A stretch of 40,669 nucleotides of DNA from positions 1-40,669 of the forward strand of contig JAKAPH010000004.1 in NCBI GenBank assembly GCA_021807265.1, given 5' to 3'. Below are positions 33,028 to 40,669 of the stretch, piece after piece. The first letter of the stretch is position 1. Each line of letters starts with the position of its first letter. Under the pieces are notes generated by a model. That model ran no database searches. It was not told where the DNA came from and saw only the letters and a list, made by a program, of their open reading frames with translations. Source of the stretch: Actinomycetes bacterium (GTDB lineage: Bacteria > Actinomycetota > Acidimicrobiia > Acidimicrobiales > RAAP-2). Both the position numbers and the translations under genes were made by a program.

Positions 33028-33870
33028 TCAGAAGTCGAAGGCGAACTCGGGCCGTTCGCCGAGCTCGACCTGCAGGCGCACGTCCATCTGCACGAGCGGC
33101 AGGTCGTCGGCGTGGGTGACCCCCACGCAGCGCGACGAGGTCAACAAGACGTCAAAGCGCAGCGGGTAGTGGTGCAGGATCGAGCCGACGAAGACCGACA
33201 GCAGCGACTCGGGGCTCGTGGCGAAGTCGTGCTGGGCGTACGCGGCGCTGAGCAGCGGCCAGATCGCCGGCTGGAAGCCCCACAGGTTCATCGAGACCGT
33301 GGTCTCGGGGTCGAGGAAGACCGGCGACAGGCCGTCGTCGGCGACGAAGCCGTCGGGCGAGTCGTGCACGCGGCGGCGCTCGACGATGTCGGTGAGGTGC
33401 CCGTTGACCACGTTGCAGACCCCGCGCGAGACGGGCAGGTCGCCCACGAGGGCGCGGTCCAGGCGAAAGCCGACGAGGCAGCTGGTGGACTTGGTGCGCA
33501 GGTGCTCACCGAGCAGTGCGAAGGCGTCGCGGCCGTAGAGGTCGTCGGCGTTGGCGATGGCGAAGGGGACCGTCGGGTCGAGGTAGGGCAGGGCCGCGAT
33601 GGTCGCCGGGACGGTACCGCGGGGCTCGGACTGCAGCGCGAAGTCCACGGACCACGTTCTTGGCCACGAGGCGCGCACGTGGCGGCGGATCTCGGGCCCG
33701 GTCTCGGGGTTGATCACGAGCACCACGTGGGCAAAACCCGCGGCGAAGGCGTCCGACGCGATCAGGTCGATGACCCCCTCGCCGTGCACGCCGATGGGCG
33801 CGAGCTGCTTGAGACCCCCGTAGCGCCGTGCCCGCCCGGCGGCGAGGATGACGAGGGTCGGGCCCGTCAC
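33028..33870 (-). CDS. Nucleotidyltransferase family protein
   Basis: LVILAAGRARRYGGLKQLAPIG, FAIANADDLYGRDAF; GTG start overlapping the fabH stop. Confidence 0.82.
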   Translation of the reverse strand: MTGPTLVILAAGRARRYGGLKQLAPIGVHGEGVIDLIASDAFAAGFAHVVLVINPETGPEIRRHVRASWPRTWSVDFALQSEPRGTVPATIAALPYLDPTVPFAIANADDLYGRDAFALLGEHLRTKSTSCLVGFRLDRALVGDLPVSRGVCNVVNGHLTDIVERRRVHDSPDGFVADDGLSPVFLDPETTVSMNLWGFQPAIWPLLSAAYAQHDFATSPESLLSVFVGSILHHYPLRFDVLLTSSRCVGVTHADDLPLVQMDVRLQVELGERPEFAFDF

Positions 33871-34787
33871 GACCAACGGACCACCGCGCTCGCCCAGGTC
33901 ATGCCGGCGCCGAAGCCCGTCAGGAGGGCGTACTCGCCGGCCTTGACGCGCCCGTTGGCGATGGCGTCGTCCATCGCGAGGGGGATCGAGGCACTCGAGG
34001 TGTTGCCGTAGCGGTCGAGCACGACCACCGCGCGCTCCATGTCGATGCCCAGGCGCTGGGTGGCGGCCTGGATGATGCGGATGTTGGCCTGGTGGGGCAC
34101 GACCAGGGCGATGTCCTCGGCCTTCACGTCGGCGTCGGCCATGGCCTGCTCGGCCGAGTCGACCACGACGCGCACGGCCCGGCGGAAGACCTCCTTGCCG
34201 TCCATCTGGAAGAAGCCCTCGTGCTCGCAGGTGAGCAGGTCGGCCCAGTTCCCGTTCGCGCCCAGGCTGAACGAGAGCAGGTCGTTGCCGGTCTCGTCGT
34301 ACTCGAGCACCGTGGCGCCGGCGCCGTCGGCGAGCAGGACCGCCATGTTGCGGTCCGACCAGTCGACCCAGCGCGAGAGGTTCTCCGCGCCGATCACGAG
34401 GACCCGGCGCTGGCCCGTCTCGAGCAGGCCGTAGGCGGTGCGCACGGCGTACATGAAGCCGCTGCAGGCGGCGTTGACGTCCATGGCCGGGCAGGTGAGG
34501 CCCATCTCGGCGGCGATCAAGGTGGCGGTGGCGGGGGTGATCCGGTCCGGGGTGGTCGTCGCGACGACGAGGAAGTCGATGTCGTCCACGCCGTAGCCCG
34601 AGGCCGCGAGCGCGCGCTGGCCCGCGGTCACCCCGAGGGACTTCGCGGTGCCGCCGATGCGACGCTCGCGGATGCCGGTGCGCTCGCGGATCCACTCGTC
34701 TGAGGTGTCGAGCGTCTTTGACAGATCGTCGTTGGTGACGACCCGATCGGGAACAGCGGTACCCCACCCCTTGAATCGAACGCCCAT
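33867..34787 (-). CDS. fabH: 3-oxoacyl-[ACP] synthase III
   Basis: TSDEWIRERTGIRERRI, AACSGFMYAVRTAYGLL, VPHQANIRIIQA, YGNTSSASIPLAM. Confidence 0.95.
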   Translation of the reverse strand: MGVRFKGWGTAVPDRVVTNDDLSKTLDTSDEWIRERTGIRERRIGGTAKSLGVTAGQRALAASGYGVDDIDFLVVATTTPDRITPATATLIAAEMGLTCPAMDVNAACSGFMYAVRTAYGLLETGQRRVLVIGAENLSRWVDWSDRNMAVLLADGAGATVLEYDETGNDLLSFSLGANGNWADLLTCEHEGFFQMDGKEVFRRAVRVVVDSAEQAMADADVKAEDIALVVPHQANIRIIQAATQRLGIDMERAVVVLDRYGNTSSASIPLAMDDAIANGRVKAGEYALLTGFGAGMTWASAVVRWS

Positions 34788-34833
34788 GGAATAGCCCTTT
34801 CGCCGACCGGTACACGACCAGTCTAGGGCGGGG

Positions 34834-35238
34834 CTACGAGTTTGGCGGTGCCTTGAGAACCTGCAGCGTGCAGCGTGCGACCGCGATCAGGCGATCGCGC
34901 TCGTCGGTGAGCTCGATGCCCCAGACCTGGACCGATCGGCCCTTGCGGATGGGCGTCGCGGTCGCGGTGAGCGTGCCCGAGGACAGCGAGCGCAGGTGCG
35001 AGCAGTTGATCTCGGTGCCGACCACGATGTGCGTGGGCCCGACACTCAGTGCCCCCCCGTAGGAGGCGGCGCCCTCGGCGAGCAGCGCCGAGACCCCGCC
35101 GTGCAGGATCCCGTAGGGCTGGTGGACCTTCGGGCCGACCGGCAGGCGTAGTACCACTCGGTCGGGTGAGGCCTCCACGATCTCGACGCCGAGCAGATTG
35201 TGGACGTTCTCGCCCTGGGTCATACCTTCGAGGTCCAT
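34834..35238 (-). CDS. Hotdog-fold thioesterase (PaaI-like)
   Basis: [56 protein letters not shown]. Confidence 0.9.
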   Translation of the reverse strand: MDLEGMTQGENVHNLLGVEIVEASPDRVVLRLPVGPKVHQPYGILHGGVSALLAEGAASYGGALSVGPTHIVVGTEINCSHLRSLSSGTLTATATPIRKGRSVQVWGIELTDERDRLIAVARCTLQVLKAPPNS

Positions 35239-35273
35239 TGGGCAATTCTAGGAGCGACGGTAGCCTCGCACCT

Positions 35274-36293
35274 ATGAACCGACTCGTCGACCTGCGAAGC
35301 GATACCGTCACCCAGCCCACCGCGGCGATGCGCGAGGCCATGGCCGCGGCACTGGTGGGCGACGACGGCTACGGCGAGGACCCCACCGTCAACGCGCTCG
35401 AGGCCCGCGCCGCCGCGCTGCTCGCCAAGGAGGCGGCGGTCTTCGTGCCCTCGGGCGTGATGGCGAACCAGATGGCGATGCGCGTCCTCACGAGTCCCGG
35501 CGACGTCGTGGTCGCGGGCGCCAATCAGCACGTCGTGGACTTCGAGATGGGCGCCTCGGCGCGCAACGCCTCGATCCAGTTCGCCCTCGTCGACGACTCG
35601 ACCGGCCAGCTCGACCTCGAGCGGGTGCGCGAGATCATCGACGCCGAGGCCGACCACCGCGCCCACGTCGGGGCGGTCGCGGTCGAGAACACCCACATGC
35701 CCTCGGGCGGCACGCCGTGGGCGCTGGCGGACCTCGAGGCCCTGGCGCGCGGCGTCGAGCGCCCGGTCCACCTCGACGGCGCGCGGCTCTTCAACGCCTC
35801 GGTCGCCACGGGCACGCCCGTGAGTGCCTACGCCGCGCCGGCGACGACGGTGATGGTGTGTCTCTCCAAGGGGCTCGCCGCGCCCGTCGGCTCGCTGCTC
35901 GCCGGGCCGGCGGACCTGATGGCCCGCGCGCGCATCGAGCGCAAGCGCCTCGGCGGCGCGATGCGTCAGGCCGGCGTGCTCGCCGCGGCCGGTCTGGTGG
36001 CCCTGGACACGATGGTCGAGCGTCTCGCCGAGGACCACGCCCGGGCCCGGCGCCTGGCCGACCTGGTCGCTGACGCCTTCCCCGCGTCGGGCTACGACCC
36101 CTCGACCTGCACCACGAACATCGTGGTCTTCTCGCACCCCGACGCGCGCGCACTGGTGGCGACGCTCGCCGATCACGGCGTGCTCGCGGGCACGCTCGCG
36201 GCGACGCGCGTGCGTCTGGTGACCCACGTCGGGGTGGGTGACGACGACCTCGAGCATGTGGCCGGCGTGCTTGGGATCCTCGGGCGTCGCTGA
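35274..36293 (+). CDS. Low-specificity threonine aldolase-type PLP enzyme
   Basis: [65 protein letters not shown]. Confidence 0.93.
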   Translation: MNRLVDLRSDTVTQPTAAMREAMAAALVGDDGYGEDPTVNALEARAAALLAKEAAVFVPSGVMANQMAMRVLTSPGDVVVAGANQHVVDFEMGASARNASIQFALVDDSTGQLDLERVREIIDAEADHRAHVGAVAVENTHMPSGGTPWALADLEALARGVERPVHLDGARLFNASVATGTPVSAYAAPATTVMVCLSKGLAAPVGSLLAGPADLMARARIERKRLGGAMRQAGVLAAAGLVALDTMVERLAEDHARARRLADLVADAFPASGYDPSTCTTNIVVFSHPDARALVATLADHGVLAGTLAATRVRLVTHVGVGDDDLEHVAGVLGILGRR

Positions 36294-36364
36294 CACCGAG
36301 ATTTCACCCACGACCAGCGACGCCGGTGCAGCGCGGCGGTAGCCTGGGCACGGTAGTTGTGCCC

Positions 36365-37624
36365 ATGACCGATATCTTTCACCTCTCGACGTTCCTGCAC
36401 CGACCGATCTTCGATCGCGAAGGTGACCGGATTGGCCGCGTCCAGGACCTGGTCGCGCGTCTCGGCGACGACGCGCACCCGCCGGTCGTGGGCGCGGTGA
36501 TCCGCATCGAGGGGCGCGACCTCTTCGTGCCGATCCGCAAGATCGGCGGCCTCGAGCACGGCCGCGTGACCTTCGAGGGGCGCCGGGTCGACCTGCGCCG
36601 CTTCGAGCGCCGCCCCGGTGAGCTGCTGCTCGCCGAGGACCTGCTCGCGCGACACCTCATCAACCTGGTGCGCGGCCGACTGATCAGCGCCAACGAGATC
36701 GAGCTCGCCAAGATCGACGGCGTCTGGGAGGTCGTCGGCATCGACCCCGGACGCCGGCCCCTGCTGCGCCGAATCCTCGGTCCGTCGATGGGCCAGCGCG
36801 TCAAGGCCGAGACGATCGTCGACTTCGCCTCGATCGAGCCGTTCGTCGGCCACGTCCCCACGGCCCGACTGCGCATCCCGTACCGCAAGCTCGCCAAACT
36901 GCACCCGGCCCAGATCGCCGACCTCGTCGAACAGGCCAGCCACGAGGAGGGCGAGGAGATCATCGAGGCGGTGGGGCTCGACCGCGAGCTCGAGGCCGAC
37001 GTCTTCGAAGAGCTCGACACCACCCACCAGCTCGAATTCCTCGAGGACCGCAGCGACGCCGACGCGGCGCGGCTGCTCGCGCGCATGGAGCCCGACAACG
37101 CCGCCGACCTCATCAGCGAGATCGACCAGGAGCGGCGCCTGTCCATCCTCGAGAACCTGCCGGCCGGCCAGCAGGCCAAGGTGCGCAACCTGCTCGCCTA
37201 CAACGCCGACACCGCGGGGGGCATGATGAACCCCGACTTCGTCTCGGTGCCCGCGACCGCGACGGTCGCCGAGGCGCTCGCGGCCGTGCGCGATTCGCGG
37301 GTTCCCGCCGAAGCGCTGCAGAGCGTCTACGTCATCGACGAGCACGGCCAGCCCGTCGGGGCGGCCGCGATCGCGGACCTCGTGCGCGCGCGCGACAACG
37401 AGCTCGCCCTCGGGGTCGCGCGCACGCAGCTCACCTACGTGCACCCGCACTGGGACCTGCACCGCGTCGCGCGCAAGATGAGCGACTTCAACCTGACCGT
37501 GCTGCCCGTCGTGGACGAGACCCACGGGCACATGATCGGCGTCGTAACGGTCGATGACCTGCTCGAGGAGCTGTTGCCCCAGGGCTGGCGCCGTGAGTTC
37601 GGCATGACGGCGGGGGAGGAATAG
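36365..37624 (+). CDS. PRC-barrel + MgtE N-terminal + CBS-pair protein lacking a membrane domain
   Basis: PRC-like N terminus, MgtE-N helical repeat LHPAQIADLVEQ / MEPDNAADLISEI, then two CBS motifs ending VVTVDDLLEELLPQGWRREF; no hydrophobic TM region. Confidence 0.88.
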   Translation: MTDIFHLSTFLHRPIFDREGDRIGRVQDLVARLGDDAHPPVVGAVIRIEGRDLFVPIRKIGGLEHGRVTFEGRRVDLRRFERRPGELLLAEDLLARHLINLVRGRLISANEIELAKIDGVWEVVGIDPGRRPLLRRILGPSMGQRVKAETIVDFASIEPFVGHVPTARLRIPYRKLAKLHPAQIADLVEQASHEEGEEIIEAVGLDRELEADVFEELDTTHQLEFLEDRSDADAARLLARMEPDNAADLISEIDQERRLSILENLPAGQQAKVRNLLAYNADTAGGMMNPDFVSVPATATVAEALAAVRDSRVPAEALQSVYVIDEHGQPVGAAAIADLVRARDNELALGVARTQLTYVHPHWDLHRVARKMSDFNLTVLPVVDETHGHMIGVVTVDDLLEELLPQGWRREFGMTAGEE

Positions 37625-37648
37625 TGCCCCGTCGCGCGCCACGTTCAA

Positions 37649-37670
37649 AGGGGGTTGTCTGAAACCCCCT
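37649..37670 (+). promoter_or_regulatory. Hairpin in the leader between the MgtE-N/CBS gene and NRAMP
   Basis: AGGGGGTT-GTCTGA-AACCCCCT. Confidence 0.55.
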
Positions 37671-37756
37671 AGTACCGGTTCAACCGTGACAGCGAAGTAC
37701 GACCAAACCCGACTGCGGTCGGTCCGATTGGCAGGTCTCTAACCCGCCTCTGGGCC

Positions 37757-37776
37757 CGTCGTGGTCGCCCACGACG
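37757..37776 (+). promoter_or_regulatory. Hairpin directly upstream of the NRAMP ribosome-binding site
   Basis: CGTCGTGG-TCGC-CCACGACG followed by GAGAGGAGGTGAC and GTG 37792. Confidence 0.55.
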
Positions 37777-37791
37777 ACGAGAGGAGGTGAC

Positions 37792-39372
37792 GTGGAGAAC
37801 GAGAGCCGACACCAGCAGATCCGAGGAGCATTCGGGACGATCTCGTCCCACGACACCGGCGAGCGCCGCGGGGCACGCGCACGGCTCCTCACCCTGCTCG
37901 CCATCATCGGCCCCGGGCTGATCGTGATGGTGGGCGACAACGACGCCGGCGGCGTGTCGACCTACGCCCAGGCCGGCCAGAACTTCGGCTACTCCCTGCT
38001 CTGGACGCTGCCGCTCTTGATCCCGGTCCTGATCGTCAACCAGGAGATGGTGGCCCGCCTCGGCGCGGTCACCGGCGTCGGCCACGGGCGCCTGATCCGC
38101 GAGCGCATCGGCCGGCGCTGGGGCAACGTCTCGATCGGGTCGATCCTGCTGCTCAACTTCATGATCATCATCACCGAGTTCATCGGGATCTCGCTCTCGA
38201 TGGACTACTTCGGCGTCTCGCCCTACGTCTCGGTGCCCCTCGCGGCGCTCGCGCTCTTCGCGGTCACCGCGACGGGATCGTTCCGTCGCTGGGAACGGTT
38301 CATGATGCTCTTCGTCGCGACCAACGTCATCGTGATCCCCCTCGTGGTGCGCGCGCACGTCGCCACGGCAGCGCTCACCCAGCACCTCGTCGTCCCGGGC
38401 ATCCGCGGGGGCGCGAGCTCGGCGAGCGTGCTGCTCATCATCTCGATCATCGGCACGACCGTGGCACCGTGGCAGCTCTTCTTCCAGGAGAGCAACATCG
38501 TGGACAAGAAGATCTCGCCGCGCTGGCTCAACTACGAGCGGGCCGACACCGTGATCGGCTCGATCGTGGTCGTGGTGGTCGCCTCGCTGCTCGTGGGGGT
38601 CACCGCGGCGGGTCTCTCGCACCACGGCGGCACCAACGCCTACGTCAACGCCCTCGAGGTCGCGCGCGGCCTCGGGCGCTACGTCGGCCACGGCGCGGGC
38701 GCCTTCTTCGCGATCATCTTGCTCAACGCGTCGATCGTCGGCGCGGCGACGGTGACCCTGGCGAGCAGCTACGCCATCGGCGACCTGTCGCCGCGCTTCA
38801 ACCAGGGCCTCGACGTGCCGTTTCGCGAGGCGAAGGGCTTCTACGGCATCTTCGCCGCGCTGCTCGTGGTCGCGGGCGCGGTGACCCTGCTGCCGGGCGC
38901 GCCGCTCGGGATCATCACCCTGGCCGTGCAGGCGATGAGCGGGCTGATGCTGCCGAGCACCTCGATCATCGTGCTGCTGCTGGCCAACGACCGGGCCACG
39001 CTCGGTCCCTGGGTCAACCCGCGCTGGCTCAACGCGCTCGCCGTGGTGATCGTCGGCGTGCTCGTCGTGCTCTCGGTGGTGATGATGATCTCGACGATGT
39101 TCCCCTCGGCCCCCGTCGTCGGACTGCTCGAGGGTCTCGGCGCCGTGACGGTCGTCGGCATCGCCATCGGGCTGCCCATCGGGCTGCGCCGCATCGGGCC
39201 CGCCCCGCACTACGACGTCGACCGCCTCGACTGGCGCACCCCGCGCCTGGCCCTGCTCGAGCCCCCGGTGCAGTCGCGCGCCCGGCGTTGGCTGCTCGGG
39301 GCCAACGGCACCTACCTCGTCGTCGCGGGCACGCTGCTCGTCGTGCGCATCATCCAACTGACCACCTCGTAG
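37792..39372 (+). CDS. NRAMP-related divalent metal transporter, divergent (possible Mg2+-type NRMT)
   Basis: LLTLLAIIGPGLIVMVGDNDAGGVSTYAQAGQNFGYSLLWTLPLLIPVLIVNQEMVARLGAVTGVGHGRLIRER plus about 11 TM segments; GTG start. Confidence 0.88.
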   Translation: MENESRHQQIRGAFGTISSHDTGERRGARARLLTLLAIIGPGLIVMVGDNDAGGVSTYAQAGQNFGYSLLWTLPLLIPVLIVNQEMVARLGAVTGVGHGRLIRERIGRRWGNVSIGSILLLNFMIIITEFIGISLSMDYFGVSPYVSVPLAALALFAVTATGSFRRWERFMMLFVATNVIVIPLVVRAHVATAALTQHLVVPGIRGGASSASVLLIISIIGTTVAPWQLFFQESNIVDKKISPRWLNYERADTVIGSIVVVVVASLLVGVTAAGLSHHGGTNAYVNALEVARGLGRYVGHGAGAFFAIILLNASIVGAATVTLASSYAIGDLSPRFNQGLDVPFREAKGFYGIFAALLVVAGAVTLLPGAPLGIITLAVQAMSGLMLPSTSIIVLLLANDRATLGPWVNPRWLNALAVVIVGVLVVLSVVMMISTMFPSAPVVGLLEGLGAVTVVGIAIGLPIGLRRIGPAPHYDVDRLDWRTPRLALLEPPVQSRARRWLLGANGTYLVVAGTLLVVRIIQLTTS

Positions 39373-39381
39373 TCTCGTGGC

Positions 39382-40197
39382 GTGAGCAATCGACCGACCC
39401 TCGTGTGCGTGCACGCGCACCCCGACGACGAGGCGCTCTTCACCGCGGGGATCTCGTCGCACTACGCCGAGCGCGGCTACCGGGTCGTGCTCGTCACCTG
39501 CACCGACGGGCGCTACGGCATCGACCCGGCGGGCCGCGAGGGCGACGACCCCGACCACGACGTCGCGGCCACCCTCGAGCGGCGCGCGAGCGAGCTCGCC
39601 GCCGCGGCGACCCTCGCCGGCTTCGAGCGCGTCGTCCAGTTGGGTTACCGCGACTCGGGGATGGCGGGCTGGGCCCAGAACGACGACGAGCACGCCTTCG
39701 TGCGCGCCGACCTCGAGCGGGCCGCCTCAACGCTCGCGGCGCTCTTTGACGAAGTGGGCGCGACCGTCGTGGTGACCTACGACGAGCACGGCTTCTACGG
39801 TCACCCCGACCACGTCACGGCCAACGCGCTGACCCGCGCGGCCGTCGCGCGCTCGGCCAGCGTCGAGCGCCTCTACTATCCCATCGTGCCCCAGAGCGTC
39901 CTGACCACCTTCGTGCCCGACGCGCGGGCCCTCGAGGTCTTCCTACCGGCCTGGGTGCTCGACGCGGGCATCGGTGCGCCCGACGAGCTCGTGGCGACGA
40001 CGATGGACGTGGCACGCTTCGCGCCGGTCAAGCAGCGCGCGATCGCGACCCACGCCTCCCAGATCGATAACGGCGACCTGGTGACGATGGACCCCGAGCT
40101 CTTCCTCGCGCTCTTTGGCACCGAGTACTACCAGCGCGCCTGGACGCGCCGCGAGGCCGCGGGCGACGAGACCGATCTCTTTGGGGGACTGTCGTGA
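39382..40197 (+). CDS. PIG-L/LmbE-family deacetylase (MshB/Mca-like)
   Basis: VCVHAHPDDEALFTAG, LVTCTDGRYG, GYRDSGMAGW, YGHPDHVTANALTRAAV. Confidence 0.9.
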   Translation: MSNRPTLVCVHAHPDDEALFTAGISSHYAERGYRVVLVTCTDGRYGIDPAGREGDDPDHDVAATLERRASELAAAATLAGFERVVQLGYRDSGMAGWAQNDDEHAFVRADLERAASTLAALFDEVGATVVVTYDEHGFYGHPDHVTANALTRAAVARSASVERLYYPIVPQSVLTTFVPDARALEVFLPAWVLDAGIGAPDELVATTMDVARFAPVKQRAIATHASQIDNGDLVTMDPELFLALFGTEYYQRAWTRREAAGDETDLFGGLS

Positions 40198-40669
40198 GCC
40201 TCACCTTTCTTGCCGTGCACGCCCACCCCGACGACGAGGCGAGCTCCACGGGCGGGGTCTACCCGTTGCTCGCGTCCCAGGGCGTGCGCACGGTGCTCGT
40301 CACCTGCACCAACGGCGAGTTCGGCGACGCGCCGGGCGGCATCAAGCCCGGCGAGCCGGGCCACGACCCCGAGGTCGTCGCGACCCTGCGCGAGGCCGAG
40401 CTCGACCGCGCGGTCGAGCTGCTCGGCGTGGACCGGCTGGTGCGCCTCGGCTACCGCGACTCGGGCATGATGGGTTGGCCCCAGAACGAGGACCCCCGGT
40501 CCTTCTGGGCGACGCGCGTCGACGAGGCGGCCGACCGGCTCGCCGCGGTGCTGCTCGAGGAGCGGCCCGACGTCGTGGTGACCTACAACGAGATCGGCTT
40601 CTACGGCCACCCCGACCACATCCAGGCCCACCGGATCACGCTCGCGGCGATCAAGCGGCTCGACTACGA
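40194..40669 (+). CDS. Second PIG-L/LmbE-family deacetylase, truncated by window end
   Basis: FLAVHAHPDDEASSTGGVYPLLASQGVRTVLVTCTNGEFG, GYRDSGMMGW, YGHPDHIQAHRIT; no stop before 40669. Confidence 0.88.
   Translation, partial: MSLTFLAVHAHPDDEASSTGGVYPLLASQGVRTVLVTCTNGEFGDAPGGIKPGEPGHDPEVVATLREAELDRAVELLGVDRLVRLGYRDSGMMGWPQNEDPRSFWATRVDEAADRLAAVLLEERPDVVVTYNEIGFYGHPDHIQAHRITLAAIKRLDY

Noticed and set aside
37669-39693. 674-aa minus-strand ORF across the NRAMP gene
   Set aside because: His/Asp/Arg-rich shadow ORF opposite a clear polytopic membrane protein.

Overview
High-GC window with actinobacterial (possibly Acidimicrobiia-like) gene content. In order it carries: an F-type ATP synthase operon (atpE-F-H-A-G-D-C); a CBS-domain protein, class II FBPase (glpX), murA and meaB; divergent sulfate-assimilation genes (cysN-cysD versus cysH); a SepX/GlpR-like membrane protein and tRNA-Ala(CGC); a small accessory patch (RHH antitoxin/Doc toxin, RibD/DHFR-like protein, DUF1905 protein); two back-to-back ABC transport systems (SBP-permease-permease-ATPase, then livG-livF-livH-livM-livK); a 404-bp exact direct repeat in a long intergenic region; an SOS mutasome locus (SRAP/HMCES divergent from imuA'-imuB-dnaE2, with a perfect LexA-type box); a nucleotidyltransferase, fabH, hotdog thioesterase and threonine aldolase; an MgtE-N/CBS protein next to a divergent NRAMP; and two tandem PIG-L/LmbE deacetylases, the second cut by the window edge. 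Main candidates for follow-up: (1) the duplicated 404-bp hairpin-rich intergenic element, a possible unclassified structured RNA; (2) the split MgtE-like regulator plus NRAMP with altered metal-site motifs; (3) a very short ImuB that seems to lack the N-terminal finger region; (4) an APS reductase missing one expected Fe-S cysteine; (5) a MurA with Cys replaced by Asp at the fosfomycin target. All calls come from reading sequence and translations by eye; no searches or folding were run.
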